Notes under the pieces: model-generated | What the model was told of the DNA's origin: nothing | Seen by the model: the letters and a program-made list of their open reading frames with translations, nothing else | Databases searched by the model: none | Shown: piece by piece, positions 1 to 8,983 of the stretch | Layout: every line of letters begins with the position of its first letter | Numbering within the stretch: the first letter of the stretch is position 1 | Made by a program: the position numbers and the translations under genes | DNA from: a virus | DNA: 26,954 nt | Reading direction: 5' to 3' (one strand) | Virus record (IMG/VR): IMGVR_UViG_3300029448_000145 | Span: 1 to 26,954 of that record

Positions 1-16
1 TCCTTATTTATTCGGA

Positions 17-469
17 TTAAGCAAATGGTGTAGCAACAGTTCCTGCAGAGTATACAAGTGCTCTTATTTGCCACTTCTTATTACTAATCGCAAGTAATTC
101 TACTTCTGCAGAAATACCAGTTGTTCCACCATTCATTGAAAATACGTCATCGTCTGTTTCATCAGGTGCAAAAACCTTACACTGTGCCGCTGTACCATCA
201 TTATCCAACATAAGAGCATATCCACTAAGTAGAGTGGTTGTCGCATCACAAGTAATCGTATGAGCATTACTTGTAACTGCACCAAAAACTACTTTGATTT
301 TATCTCCTACATTCGGGGCTGGAAGTACTACAGCACAACCATCAAGGTCAGTAACAAGATAGGCAAATCCTGCTTCTGCTGTAAATCCCGCTGTTTTAGC
401 TGAGAATTTCCAAGCTTCCGGTGATTGACCATACTTATTACTACTGACATTTAATACGTCACTTCTCAT
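17..469 (-). CDS. Small head-associated (decoration-like) protein, hypothetical
   Basis: A 150-residue protein encoded immediately after the major capsid gene, with only two bases between the capsid stop and this ATG. It is rich in Thr, Ala, Val and Gly, has no membrane segment, and looks like an all-beta protein (regular short hydrophobic strands separated by Gly/Asn/Asp turns, for example VGDKIKVVFGAV). Small beta proteins directly downstream of the capsid gene are often head decoration, stabilisation or fibre proteins, so a head role is inferred from position and composition. I do not recognise the family. Bases 1-16 read on the minus strand end in AAGGA, a ribosome-binding site suggesting that another gene starts just beyond the left edge. 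Confidence 0.6.
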   Translation of the reverse strand: MRSDVLNVSSNKYGQSPEAWKFSAKTAGFTAEAGFAYLVTDLDGCAVVLPAPNVGDKIKVVFGAVTSNAHTITCDATTTLLSGYALMLDNDGTAAQCKVFAPDETDDDVFSMNGGTTGISAEVELLAISNKKWQIRALVYSAGTVATPFA

Positions 470-471
470 AA

Positions 472-1797
472 TTAAGCTCCTTCAAAGTTAAACAATGCAT
501 GAGTTTCAGGAAGAGAAACTTCAAGACCTGCTTCTGTAAGAATCATGTCTTTACGTAAATCTTCATCTGAAGCTTGTACATTTGTTTGTATTGCTGTATC
601 TCTATTAATACCATTACCAACCAAAGGTCTGTATGAAACATGGTCAAGGTCAACTAATGCCATAAAGGTAGAAGCTAATCCTCTGAACAAAGGCTCTTTT
701 ACAAGAGCTATTTCACCATGAACAGTATCAATCTTCATTACTTTATGCCCAAAAGAACCTTGTGCTCTTTCAATCATATATTGAGCAGTTGTAGACTCCA
801 TTGACTTATCAATAAATCCACCGTCACCCATTTTGTTAAATAATGAGATTACAGGAAGAGAACACAAAGCAAGCTTTGATGAACTTCCACCACGAGCTGG
901 GTCAAATACCACTTCAAGGTCAGACAATAAATTGTCATAAGTTACCGAACCATCTGCAATAGACTTATGGTAAGCTTTACCTTCGTTATATGATAATTGA
1001 ACTGCATCTACTGGTGGAGTACCACCTTCAGCAATGATGTGACCAACAATACCTTCAGTATACTGAACACCGCCAACACTAGCACGTTGACCGAAAAGCA
1101 TACTTCTTTCAATGTCAATCTTGTGTTCACGAAGTTTTAGATTCCAAATGCGTTGCCACTCATCAGCGTATCCACGATATTGAGTTGCTCTAGCAGTATT
1201 AGACATTTCACAAGCTGTTTTAAAGATTTGGGTAAACCCATAATCATTATCAAGCTCTTGAGAAAATACGTCTGGAGCACCAGAACCTTCAGCAAATGCT
1301 GAACCAATAACTTGAACATTAACAGCTGTACTTGAACCATCAATACTTACTGCACTTGTAGAGTTTTCTCTAAGCCATCTAACTTTAATTTCAGTAGCTG
1401 AATTTACCGCTGTAACAACACAAGTTGCTGCATTAGTACCTTCACCCATACCTGAAATAGTAGATGAAACCATAAGAACCATACCTTTTATTACCCAAGG
1501 GGAAGAAGATATTGTCATTGTATCTTCTGTATCTTCAGCAATAGCACCTAAGTTACTAGATGTTGTAAAAGTCCTATCTGTCATAGCAATTTTGCTTCTA
1601 TCTTCTAGAAAACGAAACTGACTATCAGAGGTAGGAACTTTTCCTACTTTTGACAAGTATACAAAAAATGGAGACTCTTCAGGTGCTAATTCCGCAATTC
1701 TATCACTAAAGTCATATAGCCTACGTGATGGAATGGTTGAATCAATAACCGCACCGGGAGTACCAAATTTTACTTGTCCACTATTATAAGTAGCCAT
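472..1797 (-). CDS. Major capsid protein
   Basis: A 441-residue protein expected to form the icosahedral head shell. The call rests on position (portal, scaffold, this gene, small head protein), a size normal for HK97-fold capsid proteins, and a composition of alternating short strands and loops with few cysteines. The N-terminal part (about residues 20-75: RRLYDFSDRIAELAPEESPF, then SDSQFRFLEDRS) resembles the SU10/DUF5309 group of capsid proteins as I remember it; that family assignment is inference. The start is well supported: a minus-strand AGGAG lies a few bases upstream of the ATG. A 21-base gap separates it from the scaffold gene, consistent with one late operon. Confidence 0.85.
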   Translation of the reverse strand: MATYNSGQVKFGTPGAVIDSTIPSRRLYDFSDRIAELAPEESPFFVYLSKVGKVPTSDSQFRFLEDRSKIAMTDRTFTTSSNLGAIAEDTEDTMTISSSPWVIKGMVLMVSSTISGMGEGTNAATCVVTAVNSATEIKVRWLRENSTSAVSIDGSSTAVNVQVIGSAFAEGSGAPDVFSQELDNDYGFTQIFKTACEMSNTARATQYRGYADEWQRIWNLKLREHKIDIERSMLFGQRASVGGVQYTEGIVGHIIAEGGTPPVDAVQLSYNEGKAYHKSIADGSVTYDNLLSDLEVVFDPARGGSSSKLALCSLPVISLFNKMGDGGFIDKSMESTTAQYMIERAQGSFGHKVMKIDTVHGEIALVKEPLFRGLASTFMALVDLDHVSYRPLVGNGINRDTAIQTNVQASDEDLRKDMILTEAGLEVSLPETHALFNFEGA

Positions 1798-1818
1798 TAT
1801 TTACTCCTATTTTGTTAT

Positions 1819-2589
1819 TTATAAAACACTATTCCTACTCCCTGCATTCTTAACGGATTCCCACAATTTATCTGTTTCAGATTTATTCTGAACAGGTTGT
1901 CCTTGTAAGACTCCAGCACTGCGAGGAGTATCTTGGGCGGCTCTTACCGCATCCAAGGTATCAGTATTATTTTGACTAACCCCACTGACATCACGCCATA
2001 ACTTAACAAGATTACCTAAACCAACTTGCTCTTTTGGCTGAGTTGAAAATTGAAGAAACTCTTTAATGTCACCATCGGACATTTTATAGTTATTCCTCAA
2101 AGTATTAACAGTATTGTTCAAGTGCATTTCTGTTTGAACTTTTGCCTGTTGCTCTGCCATAGCTTTGCTGATTTTCTGTTCTGCTATTTTTTCCATATCG
2201 GATTGTACTAGCTTTCTAGAAGGGGTATCCTTCTTTGGGTCAAAAGCGTCCCAAGGGTTGAAATCGTCAACTTCAACAGCCGGTGATGATTGATTTCCAT
2301 CTGATGGATTTGAAATATTATCCTGCAATACCTTAACTAAATCAGGTCTCGTTTCTAGTAAATCAACTAAAGGTTCGTATTTTTTCAATTCTCCGAGTTC
2401 CGCTTGTGAGCGGTCATACATTGATTGAAATTTACGAGCCTCAGCATTTTCATCTAAAACCGGGTTTTCATTAGTTTCAGCAACAACCTCATTAGGAGAT
2501 TGTGCTACAGCAATATTATCCTCAAATGGGCTTTCATTACCTTGAGCTGTTTGTTCGACATTAGCCTCAATTTGTTCTAAAGTTTCCAT
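1819..2589 (-). CDS. Capsid scaffold protein
   Basis: A 256-residue, strongly hydrophilic protein between portal and capsid genes. The first 50 residues are acidic and low in complexity (many E, N, Q). A predicted helical, coiled-coil-prone section follows (about residues 50-80), then a Pro/Asp-rich linker with DDFNPWDAFDPKKD near residue 110, another long helix (MEKIAEQKISKAMAEQQAKV, about 132-151), and a basic C-terminal tail ending KLWESVKNAGSRNSVL. Scaffolds bind the inner capsid surface through a basic helical tail and leave the procapsid before or during DNA filling. Sequence identity between scaffolds is low, so the call depends mainly on gene order and composition. Confidence 0.75.
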   Translation of the reverse strand: METLEQIEANVEQTAQGNESPFEDNIAVAQSPNEVVAETNENPVLDENAEARKFQSMYDRSQAELGELKKYEPLVDLLETRPDLVKVLQDNISNPSDGNQSSPAVEVDDFNPWDAFDPKKDTPSRKLVQSDMEKIAEQKISKAMAEQQAKVQTEMHLNNTVNTLRNNYKMSDGDIKEFLQFSTQPKEQVGLGNLVKLWRDVSGVSQNNTDTLDAVRAAQDTPRSAGVLQGQPVQNKSETDKLWESVKNAGSRNSVL

Positions 2590-2612
2590 GTATATATCCT
2601 TTCAAGATGTCT

Positions 2613-4646
2613 CTATGTTTTTTGAGTAGAACTAGCTTTATTCGCTTCATTATTAAGACGATTAGCTAATTTCTCAACTTCGAGCTTCACCTCATTTTCT
2701 AATTTACTACGTTGTACTCTTCTGTCTGCTTTAGAATCTGATGAGACTTCACCGAGTCTAGTCTTGAATTTTTCAACTTCAACTCGTTTTCTGTCTTGCA
2801 CAGATTCTCTTTGGGCTGTTTGCAAGTCACCCTGCAAATTCTTAACCTGTCCTTGTAAGGACTGGATTTGTTGCATCATTTGTTCTTTTTCATTTGTTCT
2901 TCTCATGATGCCTTCTTTATCAAATATTTCTGGGTTTTTCTTTAACACTTCAATTTTATCAATAATTCCCATCTGAAATGCCTCTAAATATACACTAAGT
3001 TCTGCATATTTATTTGTAGGCATTGTAGAACCCGGTTCAATTCTTATATCGTGTTGTTCAATATTGTATTGTTCTTTCTTAATATCAACAATAGAATTTG
3101 AAACATCGTCATAAATATTTACCATAACTTCAGTCAAATCATTGTTTGGTTGGGCAAGACGAAACATTTTTTTAAAACCATAATGCCCTTTAGATAAATT
3201 ATATAAAACTTTACCAATTCTATTTATAGAAAATTCAATATCTCTTAATTTTGATTTTGGTCTTTCACTACCAAGTGCTATCATTCTTTCTGTACCACGA
3301 ACTGTTTCAGGAGCTTTGTCACTAAAACCGTGCATCATTTCAGGAAGTCCAAATATAAAATCTATATAAAACTCTGATTGCTGAATAAGTTTGTAAAACT
3401 CCCCAGCTAATGGAGACGGTTGTGGATAATGTGGTTCTCCTTGAGAAGAATCTATTTCAATTACAGCGTTTGGGTTTGCCCAATCTTGTTCTAACTGAGA
3501 TACATCATCAACGCTACCAAGAGGTACTAAAAGTTTTAATCCAGCAGAAGCTTGAGCATGAGACAATGCTAGAGACCATAATTTATTTAAAAGTCTTTGC
3601 ATTGGTTTTGCTCTAGATATATCTGATTTTGGATATGGTGTGCCAGTCCAAACATTTGGTAATGGAACAATAGGATAAATATCTGTATTTAATATTTGTT
3701 CATATAAAACAATTTCACCAACTGAAGCACAAACTTTTATTCTTGTTTGTTGAACAGGAGCAACTGTAAAAACGCCAGTTTCTATTAAATCAAGATTTTC
3801 TTGTGAAAATTTTAAAAACTCTTCTTCAGACATAATCATTTCTGAAGAATCTTGATTATTTATTACATAATAAAAATTAACTTTAACCTTATAAAATCTT
3901 TCTAAAATTTGATACTTTTTAACATCCATATAGTCTTTATCTTTTACATCAGCGGGTGTAAAAGCAACTACAGAATTTTTATTTTGAGATGCAGGATAAT
4001 CACTACCTTCAATATCATGGTATTCAGAAATATCATTAATAATTCCGGGGATAGTTTCTCCTGTTTCAGGGTCTTCGCTATCCCCTAATTGTGGGTAGAG
4101 GTTAATGATTTGTTCTTGGGTTAATACAGTAGACAATATAATTCCATCGGCATCATCGCACCAACGGTTTCTCGAAGAAGGAGAGACGTATACTCTAAAA
4201 GGGTCTAAGTATGTAAACTTCACGTCACCTCTACCAAAATCTGATTCGTTATCAACATAAGCATATAAATAACCCAATCCAGTTGTAGCGTAGTCATGTA
4301 TTGCCTGCTTCATTTGAGAATCACCATCAGATATTTGCCAAACATATCCTAATATAGTTCTCCAAACAGAAGCAACCTTAACATCGGAATCTTCCCTAGG
4401 GGTTATTGTAAATGCTGGAGGTCTTGATGTTAATACAGCTTTAAATTTTTCTATTGCAGCAGAAGTTCTATCCATTGGAACATCCGCTTGATTTTTTGAA
4501 GCTAATTCAGAAGACTCATCTTCTGTAAAATGATTACCTAAATAAAAATCAATATCTTCTCTGGCTTCAGTATCCCAATCTGAACGAGCATCTCTCCATT
4601 GCCTAAACAACTGGTCATTATATTCAGCTCTTTGGTCTTTCTCCAC
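2613..4646 (-). CDS. Portal protein
   Basis: A 677-residue portal, the dodecameric ring at the head vertex through which terminase packages DNA. The N-terminus (about residues 5-60: QLFRQWRDARSDWDTEARED, then DFYLGNHF and VPMDRTSAAIEKFKAVLTSR) is typical of the P22-like portal group, as is the middle region with FTYLDPFRVYVSPSSR. The last ~110 residues are a long charged coiled coil (barrel-like). The start codon is GTG and lies directly next to the TAA of the upstream gene, in the same reading frame. The N-terminal match makes this start credible, and a GAGG about ten bases upstream could serve as the ribosome-binding site. P22-type portals are of similar length (about 700 residues). Confidence 0.9.
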   Translation of the reverse strand: MEKDQRAEYNDQLFRQWRDARSDWDTEAREDIDFYLGNHFTEDESSELASKNQADVPMDRTSAAIEKFKAVLTSRPPAFTITPREDSDVKVASVWRTILGYVWQISDGDSQMKQAIHDYATTGLGYLYAYVDNESDFGRGDVKFTYLDPFRVYVSPSSRNRWCDDADGIILSTVLTQEQIINLYPQLGDSEDPETGETIPGIINDISEYHDIEGSDYPASQNKNSVVAFTPADVKDKDYMDVKKYQILERFYKVKVNFYYVINNQDSSEMIMSEEEFLKFSQENLDLIETGVFTVAPVQQTRIKVCASVGEIVLYEQILNTDIYPIVPLPNVWTGTPYPKSDISRAKPMQRLLNKLWSLALSHAQASAGLKLLVPLGSVDDVSQLEQDWANPNAVIEIDSSQGEPHYPQPSPLAGEFYKLIQQSEFYIDFIFGLPEMMHGFSDKAPETVRGTERMIALGSERPKSKLRDIEFSINRIGKVLYNLSKGHYGFKKMFRLAQPNNDLTEVMVNIYDDVSNSIVDIKKEQYNIEQHDIRIEPGSTMPTNKYAELSVYLEAFQMGIIDKIEVLKKNPEIFDKEGIMRRTNEKEQMMQQIQSLQGQVKNLQGDLQTAQRESVQDRKRVEVEKFKTRLGEVSSDSKADRRVQRSKLENEVKLEVEKLANRLNNEANKASSTQKT

Positions 4647-5930
4647 TTAGTTAATACCTCTTTGAATATCAGAGCTATCTCTTCCTTGCATAAGTTGACT
4701 ATTAAAAAACTCAAGTAAGTTTCTAACATTAGAAGAATCAGCAGGAGACATTCTTGGATTATTAAAATCATTATATAAAAAATTATCAGATTCTGGTTTT
4801 CTTTCGATAGACTCAACTTCACCTGAGCTAAGTAAAGAATCTAATTCAATTAAATTTATTAATTGCTTTAAATGTTCATTATAATCACCAAACTCACCCC
4901 ACTTCCCAGTAGCTACAGAATTAGTGTCTCTTTGGTCAAGAGGTATAAAAGAATTTCCAACAGCACCACCATCTTGTTTTCCTTTTACGTTCTTTAAATT
5001 AATATTAAAAGATTTTAGTAAATCTTTAGCTGCTTTCATTCTTTCTTTTTTTGGTAAACCTAAAACATCTTTAGTAGCTTCATTAATATTGTAGTATTTA
5101 GAATCAACCACATCTTTTAACTTTACATCTCCAGATGGTTTCATGTTTTTAATTAATTTATTTGTATATTTTTGTAAATAACCTTCATTGATTAAATCCA
5201 TTGCATTAAATGGTTTATTTAAAGTGTTTTCTAAAACTTTATAGTCTTTATAATCATATAAATTTCTTGATGGATTTTGCATTATTTTTCTATTAGGTGC
5301 TAATGTCATTTCTTTTGCTATTTTATCTAGGACTTTTTGCTTACCCTTATCAGGACTCATAGATGCGAATTTTTTAGCAAGTTCAGGTAGTTTACCAGTT
5401 ACTTTTTTTACACTACCAACTACACCAGAACCCGGCATAGCCATGTTCATTATCATTTCTATTAATTCTCTGTTTTCAGCATCAACTATATCAGCATCTA
5501 CCATTGAATAATTACTTTGAGGGTTTTCTTTTAAAGCTTGAGATATTTCAGATTGAGCAATAAGTGCATCCATAGCAGAGGTAGCAGTGTTATCACTAAC
5601 TGCACCGCCATCTTGATAACCAGCCATTTTCTTTTTATTTTTAACGCCTCCACCGTACATATATTTCATTACGTCACCACCACCCATGTAGTTACTAACG
5701 TCACCACCACCCATGTATTCATTAACAACTCCACCACCCATCATAGGTTGCATTTGTGCTAATGAAGCTTGTGTTATTAAAGCATCAATATTATTATGTG
5801 CTGAATTATCTGATACAGCGTTTAATTTTTCTAAAAATGGTTTTCCTAACATTTTAGCTGATTCCCTTTTAATTACAAACTCACCGGGAGTTAACATTGT
5901 TGGTACAGTATCGGTAGTAGTTCCCGGCAT
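4647..5930 (-). CDS. Glycine-rich repeat structural protein of unknown function
   Basis: A 427-residue protein between the endolysin and portal genes. It opens with VPTMLTPGEFVIKRESAKML, a motif I associate with phage virion proteins and the ends of tape-measure proteins. Residues ~65-115 contain a short repeat of the form Y-M-x-G-G-x-V (MMGGGVV, YMGGGDV twice, YMYGGGV, GYQDGGAV), and one more QDGGAV copy occurs near residue 320. Glycine-rich repeats like these are common in marine phage structural proteins. The rest is Lys-rich and helical. Its ATG overlaps the endolysin stop (TAATG), and its TAA touches the portal GTG in frame. A virion role is inferred from its place in the head operon; no enzymatic motif is visible. 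Confidence 0.6.
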   Translation of the reverse strand: MPGTTTDTVPTMLTPGEFVIKRESAKMLGKPFLEKLNAVSDNSAHNNIDALITQASLAQMQPMMGGGVVNEYMGGGDVSNYMGGGDVMKYMYGGGVKNKKKMAGYQDGGAVSDNTATSAMDALIAQSEISQALKENPQSNYSMVDADIVDAENRELIEMIMNMAMPGSGVVGSVKKVTGKLPELAKKFASMSPDKGKQKVLDKIAKEMTLAPNRKIMQNPSRNLYDYKDYKVLENTLNKPFNAMDLINEGYLQKYTNKLIKNMKPSGDVKLKDVVDSKYYNINEATKDVLGLPKKERMKAAKDLLKSFNINLKNVKGKQDGGAVGNSFIPLDQRDTNSVATGKWGEFGDYNEHLKQLINLIELDSLLSSGEVESIERKPESDNFLYNDFNNPRMSPADSSNVRNLLEFFNSQLMQGRDSSDIQRGIN

Positions 5931-6322
5931 TAGTCTCTTACCTCAAAATGGGGAAAATCGTCAAAACGGTTATCCATTACTTGAAAATCCATATCCCAGT
6001 CTCCGCCCCATCTTAAACGAATACCCATGCCCCTAGCAATCCCAAGAACAAAACCAGCGAATAAGGTTTGTCTTTCTCTATCTTCCCAATTAACAGGATA
6101 AGGGGTAACGTCAACGGCTTTAGAAGGACTAGAATTATGCCTACCATTAGGATACTTAACTTTTGTGCGACCTTCATCATATAATTTATTTTGCCTTTCT
6201 TTACTACGATGACCCTCTAATATAGAACAGTCAACGTACTTAATTACTTCATGAAAAACATCTTGGAGTCTCTTGTCGCAACTTGAAAGACGTTCTTTTG
6301 ATTTTTTAGAGTATCTAGGCAT
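5930..6322 (-). CDS. Endolysin, M15-family L-alanyl-D-glutamate/VanY-like peptidase
   Basis: A 130-residue peptidase expected to cut the peptide stems of peptidoglycan for lysis. The M15 zinc site is readable: a His in GRHNSS, an Asp in KAVDVTPYP spaced as in H-x6-D, and the final His in FPHFEVRD. EGHRSKERQNKLYDEGRT near residue 38 is also characteristic (compare phage T5 and A500-type endopeptidases). It has no signal peptide or cell-wall-binding domain, and its length is normal for single-domain enzymes. The ATG has no Shine-Dalgarno; instead a good promoter ends seven bases upstream, so the message may be leaderless. The stop overlaps the next start. No clear holin is visible beside it. 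Confidence 0.88.
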   Translation of the reverse strand: MPRYSKKSKERLSSCDKRLQDVFHEVIKYVDCSILEGHRSKERQNKLYDEGRTKVKYPNGRHNSSPSKAVDVTPYPVNWEDRERQTLFAGFVLGIARGMGIRLRWGGDWDMDFQVMDNRFDDFPHFEVRD

Positions 6323-6329
6323 TCATTGT

Positions 6330-6358
6330 ATTATACGAATAATCACATATCAAAACAA
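6330..6358 (-). promoter_or_regulatory. Promoter-like site in front of the endolysin gene
   Basis: Reading the minus strand, TTGTTT and TATAAT are separated by exactly 17 bases in the 43-base gap after the terminase stop. The first ATG that fits the endolysin frame lies seven bases beyond TATAAT, where transcription would begin, so a transcript from here would be essentially leaderless. This is a consensus match only; such sequences arise often in AT-rich DNA. Confidence 0.45.
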
Positions 6359-6365
6359 ATAATAT

Positions 6366-7973
6366 TTAAAGTTTTGAACCAGTAACCCAGTTATATGCTT
6401 TTTTAATTTTATAATAATTAAAATCTTCTTTTTTGTTTTCAATTTCACTTTTATCCATTTTTTCAGTTTTTGGAGGTCTAGCAAAATAATCAGCATAATA
6501 TAACCCATCCATTAAATCGTCGTTTCGTGGTTTAGGGTGTTCAAATAATTCATCGACTAATTCTGTCATATGTCTTTGTAGATATAGTTTTTTAGAGTTT
6601 ACTATTTGACCAAGTGCGGTTTCAAGTCTATCTTCTTTTTTAACTCTTGCTGGAGGTTTTACTCCTTTAAAAAGTCCCGGCATCAATCTTTTTTCAGTAG
6701 CAGACATTCTTGTTACCATATCCCGAACCATTTCTTGAGCAGCAACGGTTTCAATCGTAACTCTTCTGACGGGAGAATATTTTTTAGCATATTTTATAAT
6801 TTTAGCTGGAACGTCAAAAGTTGGTATACGTTCTCTAAAATAATCTAAAACATATCTGTTTTTATGGGCATCTATACCTATAACCATAATTACTTGAAAA
6901 TCAGATGTTTCCGTAGCAGTAGCCGCAAGGTCAACTCCAATATAAACATTAATTGGTATAGCATTTTCTCCCTCAATAATGTACGGCATATTGTTTTGTT
7001 TTTTAAATACACCATTGTAATATTGTATTCTATCAATTTTAAAAGCAGCGTTGGTAATATCTCGAGCATCATTCATATACTCTTGTGCAAACTTATTAAC
7101 TAGACCCGCTTCGATAAACTCACGTTTTTTAGATTCTAGTTTTTTATCTGAAAATTGTGCTTCCCACAATGGTTTACCATCTTCAATCGCTTTATAAAAA
7201 TTTACTTTCCAAGGATATTCACGACCATCTTCTTTTGCTTTTCTCCATCCATCATATGTCATTTGCAAATAAGAATCAAAATGAACAATCGTGCCACTAA
7301 GCCATATCCACCCCTCATTACCCGGTGTTTCTTCTAATGCTGGATATACCGTTGATACAATCCATTTTTTAATTTCAGCTCTACGTTCAGGAGTCTTTGT
7401 ATTTAATTCAGATTCAAAGTCATCAAGAACAATACCAGTATAACGAACATCAACTTCTGCACGACCCCTCAACCTCTGAGAAGTACCCTTTGCAATCATT
7501 CTGTCGCCTTTTGCAGTAACAATATCTTTTTCAGTCCATCTTTTACCAACTGAACCACCATCCATTGTTCCAAAATAATACTTTATCATTTTATTGTTTT
7601 CAAAATGACTCCGCAAGTATTTAAGGTGGTCTATTGCCTGACCTTGTTCTTCTGATACCCAAGCGATAAAATGCTGTTCATCTGTTTTAGAAAAACATAG
7701 TTTGTGCATAATAGCGGCTTTTGCCATTACAGACTTACCATGACCTCTTGGTATTATGTTACATATTCTAGCTCCCGGTTTAGTTGTAATCATTTCTTTA
7801 GCAATTTGGTAGTGGAAGGGGGCTGATTCAGATTTTTTTAAGAAATCATTTGGTAAAAAAACTCTGCCAAAGTAAATGAGGTTATTATATGAGTTTTTAA
7901 GAATTTCGTCCCTTTGTTTCATTTCATTGGGACTAGGTGTTATATTAAAATCTTTTTTAAATGGTACAGGCAT
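6366..7973 (-). CDS. Terminase large subunit
   Basis: A 535-residue packaging motor with ATPase and nuclease halves. Walker A is PRGHGKS at residues 75-81 and Walker B is GIVLDDFES near 180, followed by the coupling-type segment WLSGTIVHFDS. The RNase H-like nuclease has its acidic residues in YIGVDLAATATETSDFQVI (about 345), in VTIETVAAQ (about 405) and in NDDLMDGLYYADYFA (about 490). Length and motif order are complete, with no sign of breakage. The ATG overlaps the stop of the zinc-ribbon gene (TAATG). It works with the small subunit encoded two genes upstream and docks on the portal. Confidence 0.95.
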   Translation of the reverse strand: MPVPFKKDFNITPSPNEMKQRDEILKNSYNNLIYFGRVFLPNDFLKKSESAPFHYQIAKEMITTKPGARICNIIPRGHGKSVMAKAAIMHKLCFSKTDEQHFIAWVSEEQGQAIDHLKYLRSHFENNKMIKYYFGTMDGGSVGKRWTEKDIVTAKGDRMIAKGTSQRLRGRAEVDVRYTGIVLDDFESELNTKTPERRAEIKKWIVSTVYPALEETPGNEGWIWLSGTIVHFDSYLQMTYDGWRKAKEDGREYPWKVNFYKAIEDGKPLWEAQFSDKKLESKKREFIEAGLVNKFAQEYMNDARDITNAAFKIDRIQYYNGVFKKQNNMPYIIEGENAIPINVYIGVDLAATATETSDFQVIMVIGIDAHKNRYVLDYFRERIPTFDVPAKIIKYAKKYSPVRRVTIETVAAQEMVRDMVTRMSATEKRLMPGLFKGVKPPARVKKEDRLETALGQIVNSKKLYLQRHMTELVDELFEHPKPRNDDLMDGLYYADYFARPPKTEKMDKSEIENKKEDFNYYKIKKAYNWVTGSKL

Positions 7974-8233
7974 TATGCTTCGTAAAAATCACTACCATCA
8001 AAACTACCGAATTGAAGAAGGTTGTCTTTTAAATCAAATATGCTTTCACAAATATCACATATCCAACCACTTAATTTATCTTTGCAATCTATATATGGTA
8101 ACTTATTCATTACTCTATTTCCGATAACTTCACAGTCACAAGCCGGGCAATAATCTACACCAGATACTAACTCATATAATTCTTTTCGAGTAGTGAGTCT
8201 TACTGGTATATATATATTATGCTTTTTTTCCAT
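7973..8233 (-). CDS. Small zinc-ribbon protein between the terminase genes
   Basis: An 86-residue protein with two metal-binding knuckles, CPACDCE at about residues 28-34 and CDICES at about 59-64. Together they could hold one zinc ion as a zinc ribbon. Flanking sequence is mixed charge and there is no membrane segment. Its start overlaps the terminase small subunit by 17 bases and its stop overlaps the large-subunit ATG, so it is translated as part of the packaging cluster. A packaging accessory or DNA/protein-binding role is inferred from position only; I do not recognise the family. Confidence 0.7.
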   Translation of the reverse strand: MEKKHNIYIPVRLTTRKELYELVSGVDYCPACDCEVIGNRVMNKLPYIDCKDKLSGWICDICESIFDLKDNLLQFGSFDGSDFYEA

Positions 8234-8981
8234 TTAGTTTTGGAGGTTGCGGTTCTGGTAAAACTCCAGCTCTAAAAGCTTCTAACTTTTCTTGACTAAA
8301 TCCTGTAAATTCTTGTATTAATGAAACAGAGTCTACTTTCTTTTCCGTATTTAACATTCCTGATAACTTCATTAGTGTTTCAATGGCTCTCATTCTATCA
8401 GAATCTTTTGAACCCTCTGAGTCAACAATATCTTTTGTTTTTTCTAATAAGTAGGATTTTGTAATTCCAGTTTCATTTAATAACAATTCTATTTCTTTAT
8501 CTATCAACTGTCTAACCTTTTTACTTTTTAATAAAACTTTTGTTTTTTGCTTTGCATAATCTAAGCTTTTAGTATTCTCATGAGCTTTCATAAACGCATC
8601 AATCGGTCTCATACCACTAGCTATATACTTAGCAAATATACGTTTAGATACAGATAAATTGCCGTCTTTTATTTTGGCATACCAATTCTTCTTTCCAAAA
8701 CGCCATATATCCTGAACCGGCTCCCCTTCAATGTTTATTGTTCTTTTAATGTTAGCCATTCCCAATAAAGTCCTAATATATTCATCTTTTCTTTTTTTAC
8801 TTTTTATTTTACCTCTTTTAATAACTACGGTTACTTGCCCATCATCCGTTTTAATCCAGTCGCCCGTATTTGCACCTCTCCAGTCCGATTGTATTGTTTG
8901 GTTAGGGTTATGTCGCCTAAACTCTTTTTCGTCTTTATACAGCGTATAATCAACGCCTTTTATCTTTCTAGTGTAAGCCAT
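8217..8981 (-). CDS. Terminase small subunit
   Basis: A 254-residue protein expected to recognise phage DNA and regulate the large subunit. The middle (about residues 115-175) has the usual helical DNA-binding arrangement: RIFAKYIASGMRPIDAFMKA, then a second helix with KVLLKSKKVRQLIDKEIELL and GITKSYLLEKTKDIV. This is the pattern of Terminase_2-like small subunits (A-x-x-Y-x-x-G helix-turn-helix followed by L-x-x-x-x-V-R-x-x-I). The first 100 residues are an additional basic region. Its position two genes before the large subunit supports the call. The C-terminus is proline-rich and basic. Confidence 0.82.
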   Translation of the reverse strand: MAYTRKIKGVDYTLYKDEKEFRRHNPNQTIQSDWRGANTGDWIKTDDGQVTVVIKRGKIKSKKRKDEYIRTLLGMANIKRTINIEGEPVQDIWRFGKKNWYAKIKDGNLSVSKRIFAKYIASGMRPIDAFMKAHENTKSLDYAKQKTKVLLKSKKVRQLIDKEIELLLNETGITKSYLLEKTKDIVDSEGSKDSDRMRAIETLMKLSGMLNTEKKVDSVSLIQEFTGFSQEKLEAFRAGVLPEPQPPKLNGKKA

Positions 8982-8983
8982 GA

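Noticed and set aside
5713-6036. Plus-strand 107-codon frame opposite the repeat protein and endolysin
   Set aside because: Antisense to two well supported genes; its Cys/Ile/Pro-rich sequence looks like reversed codons of the real genes.
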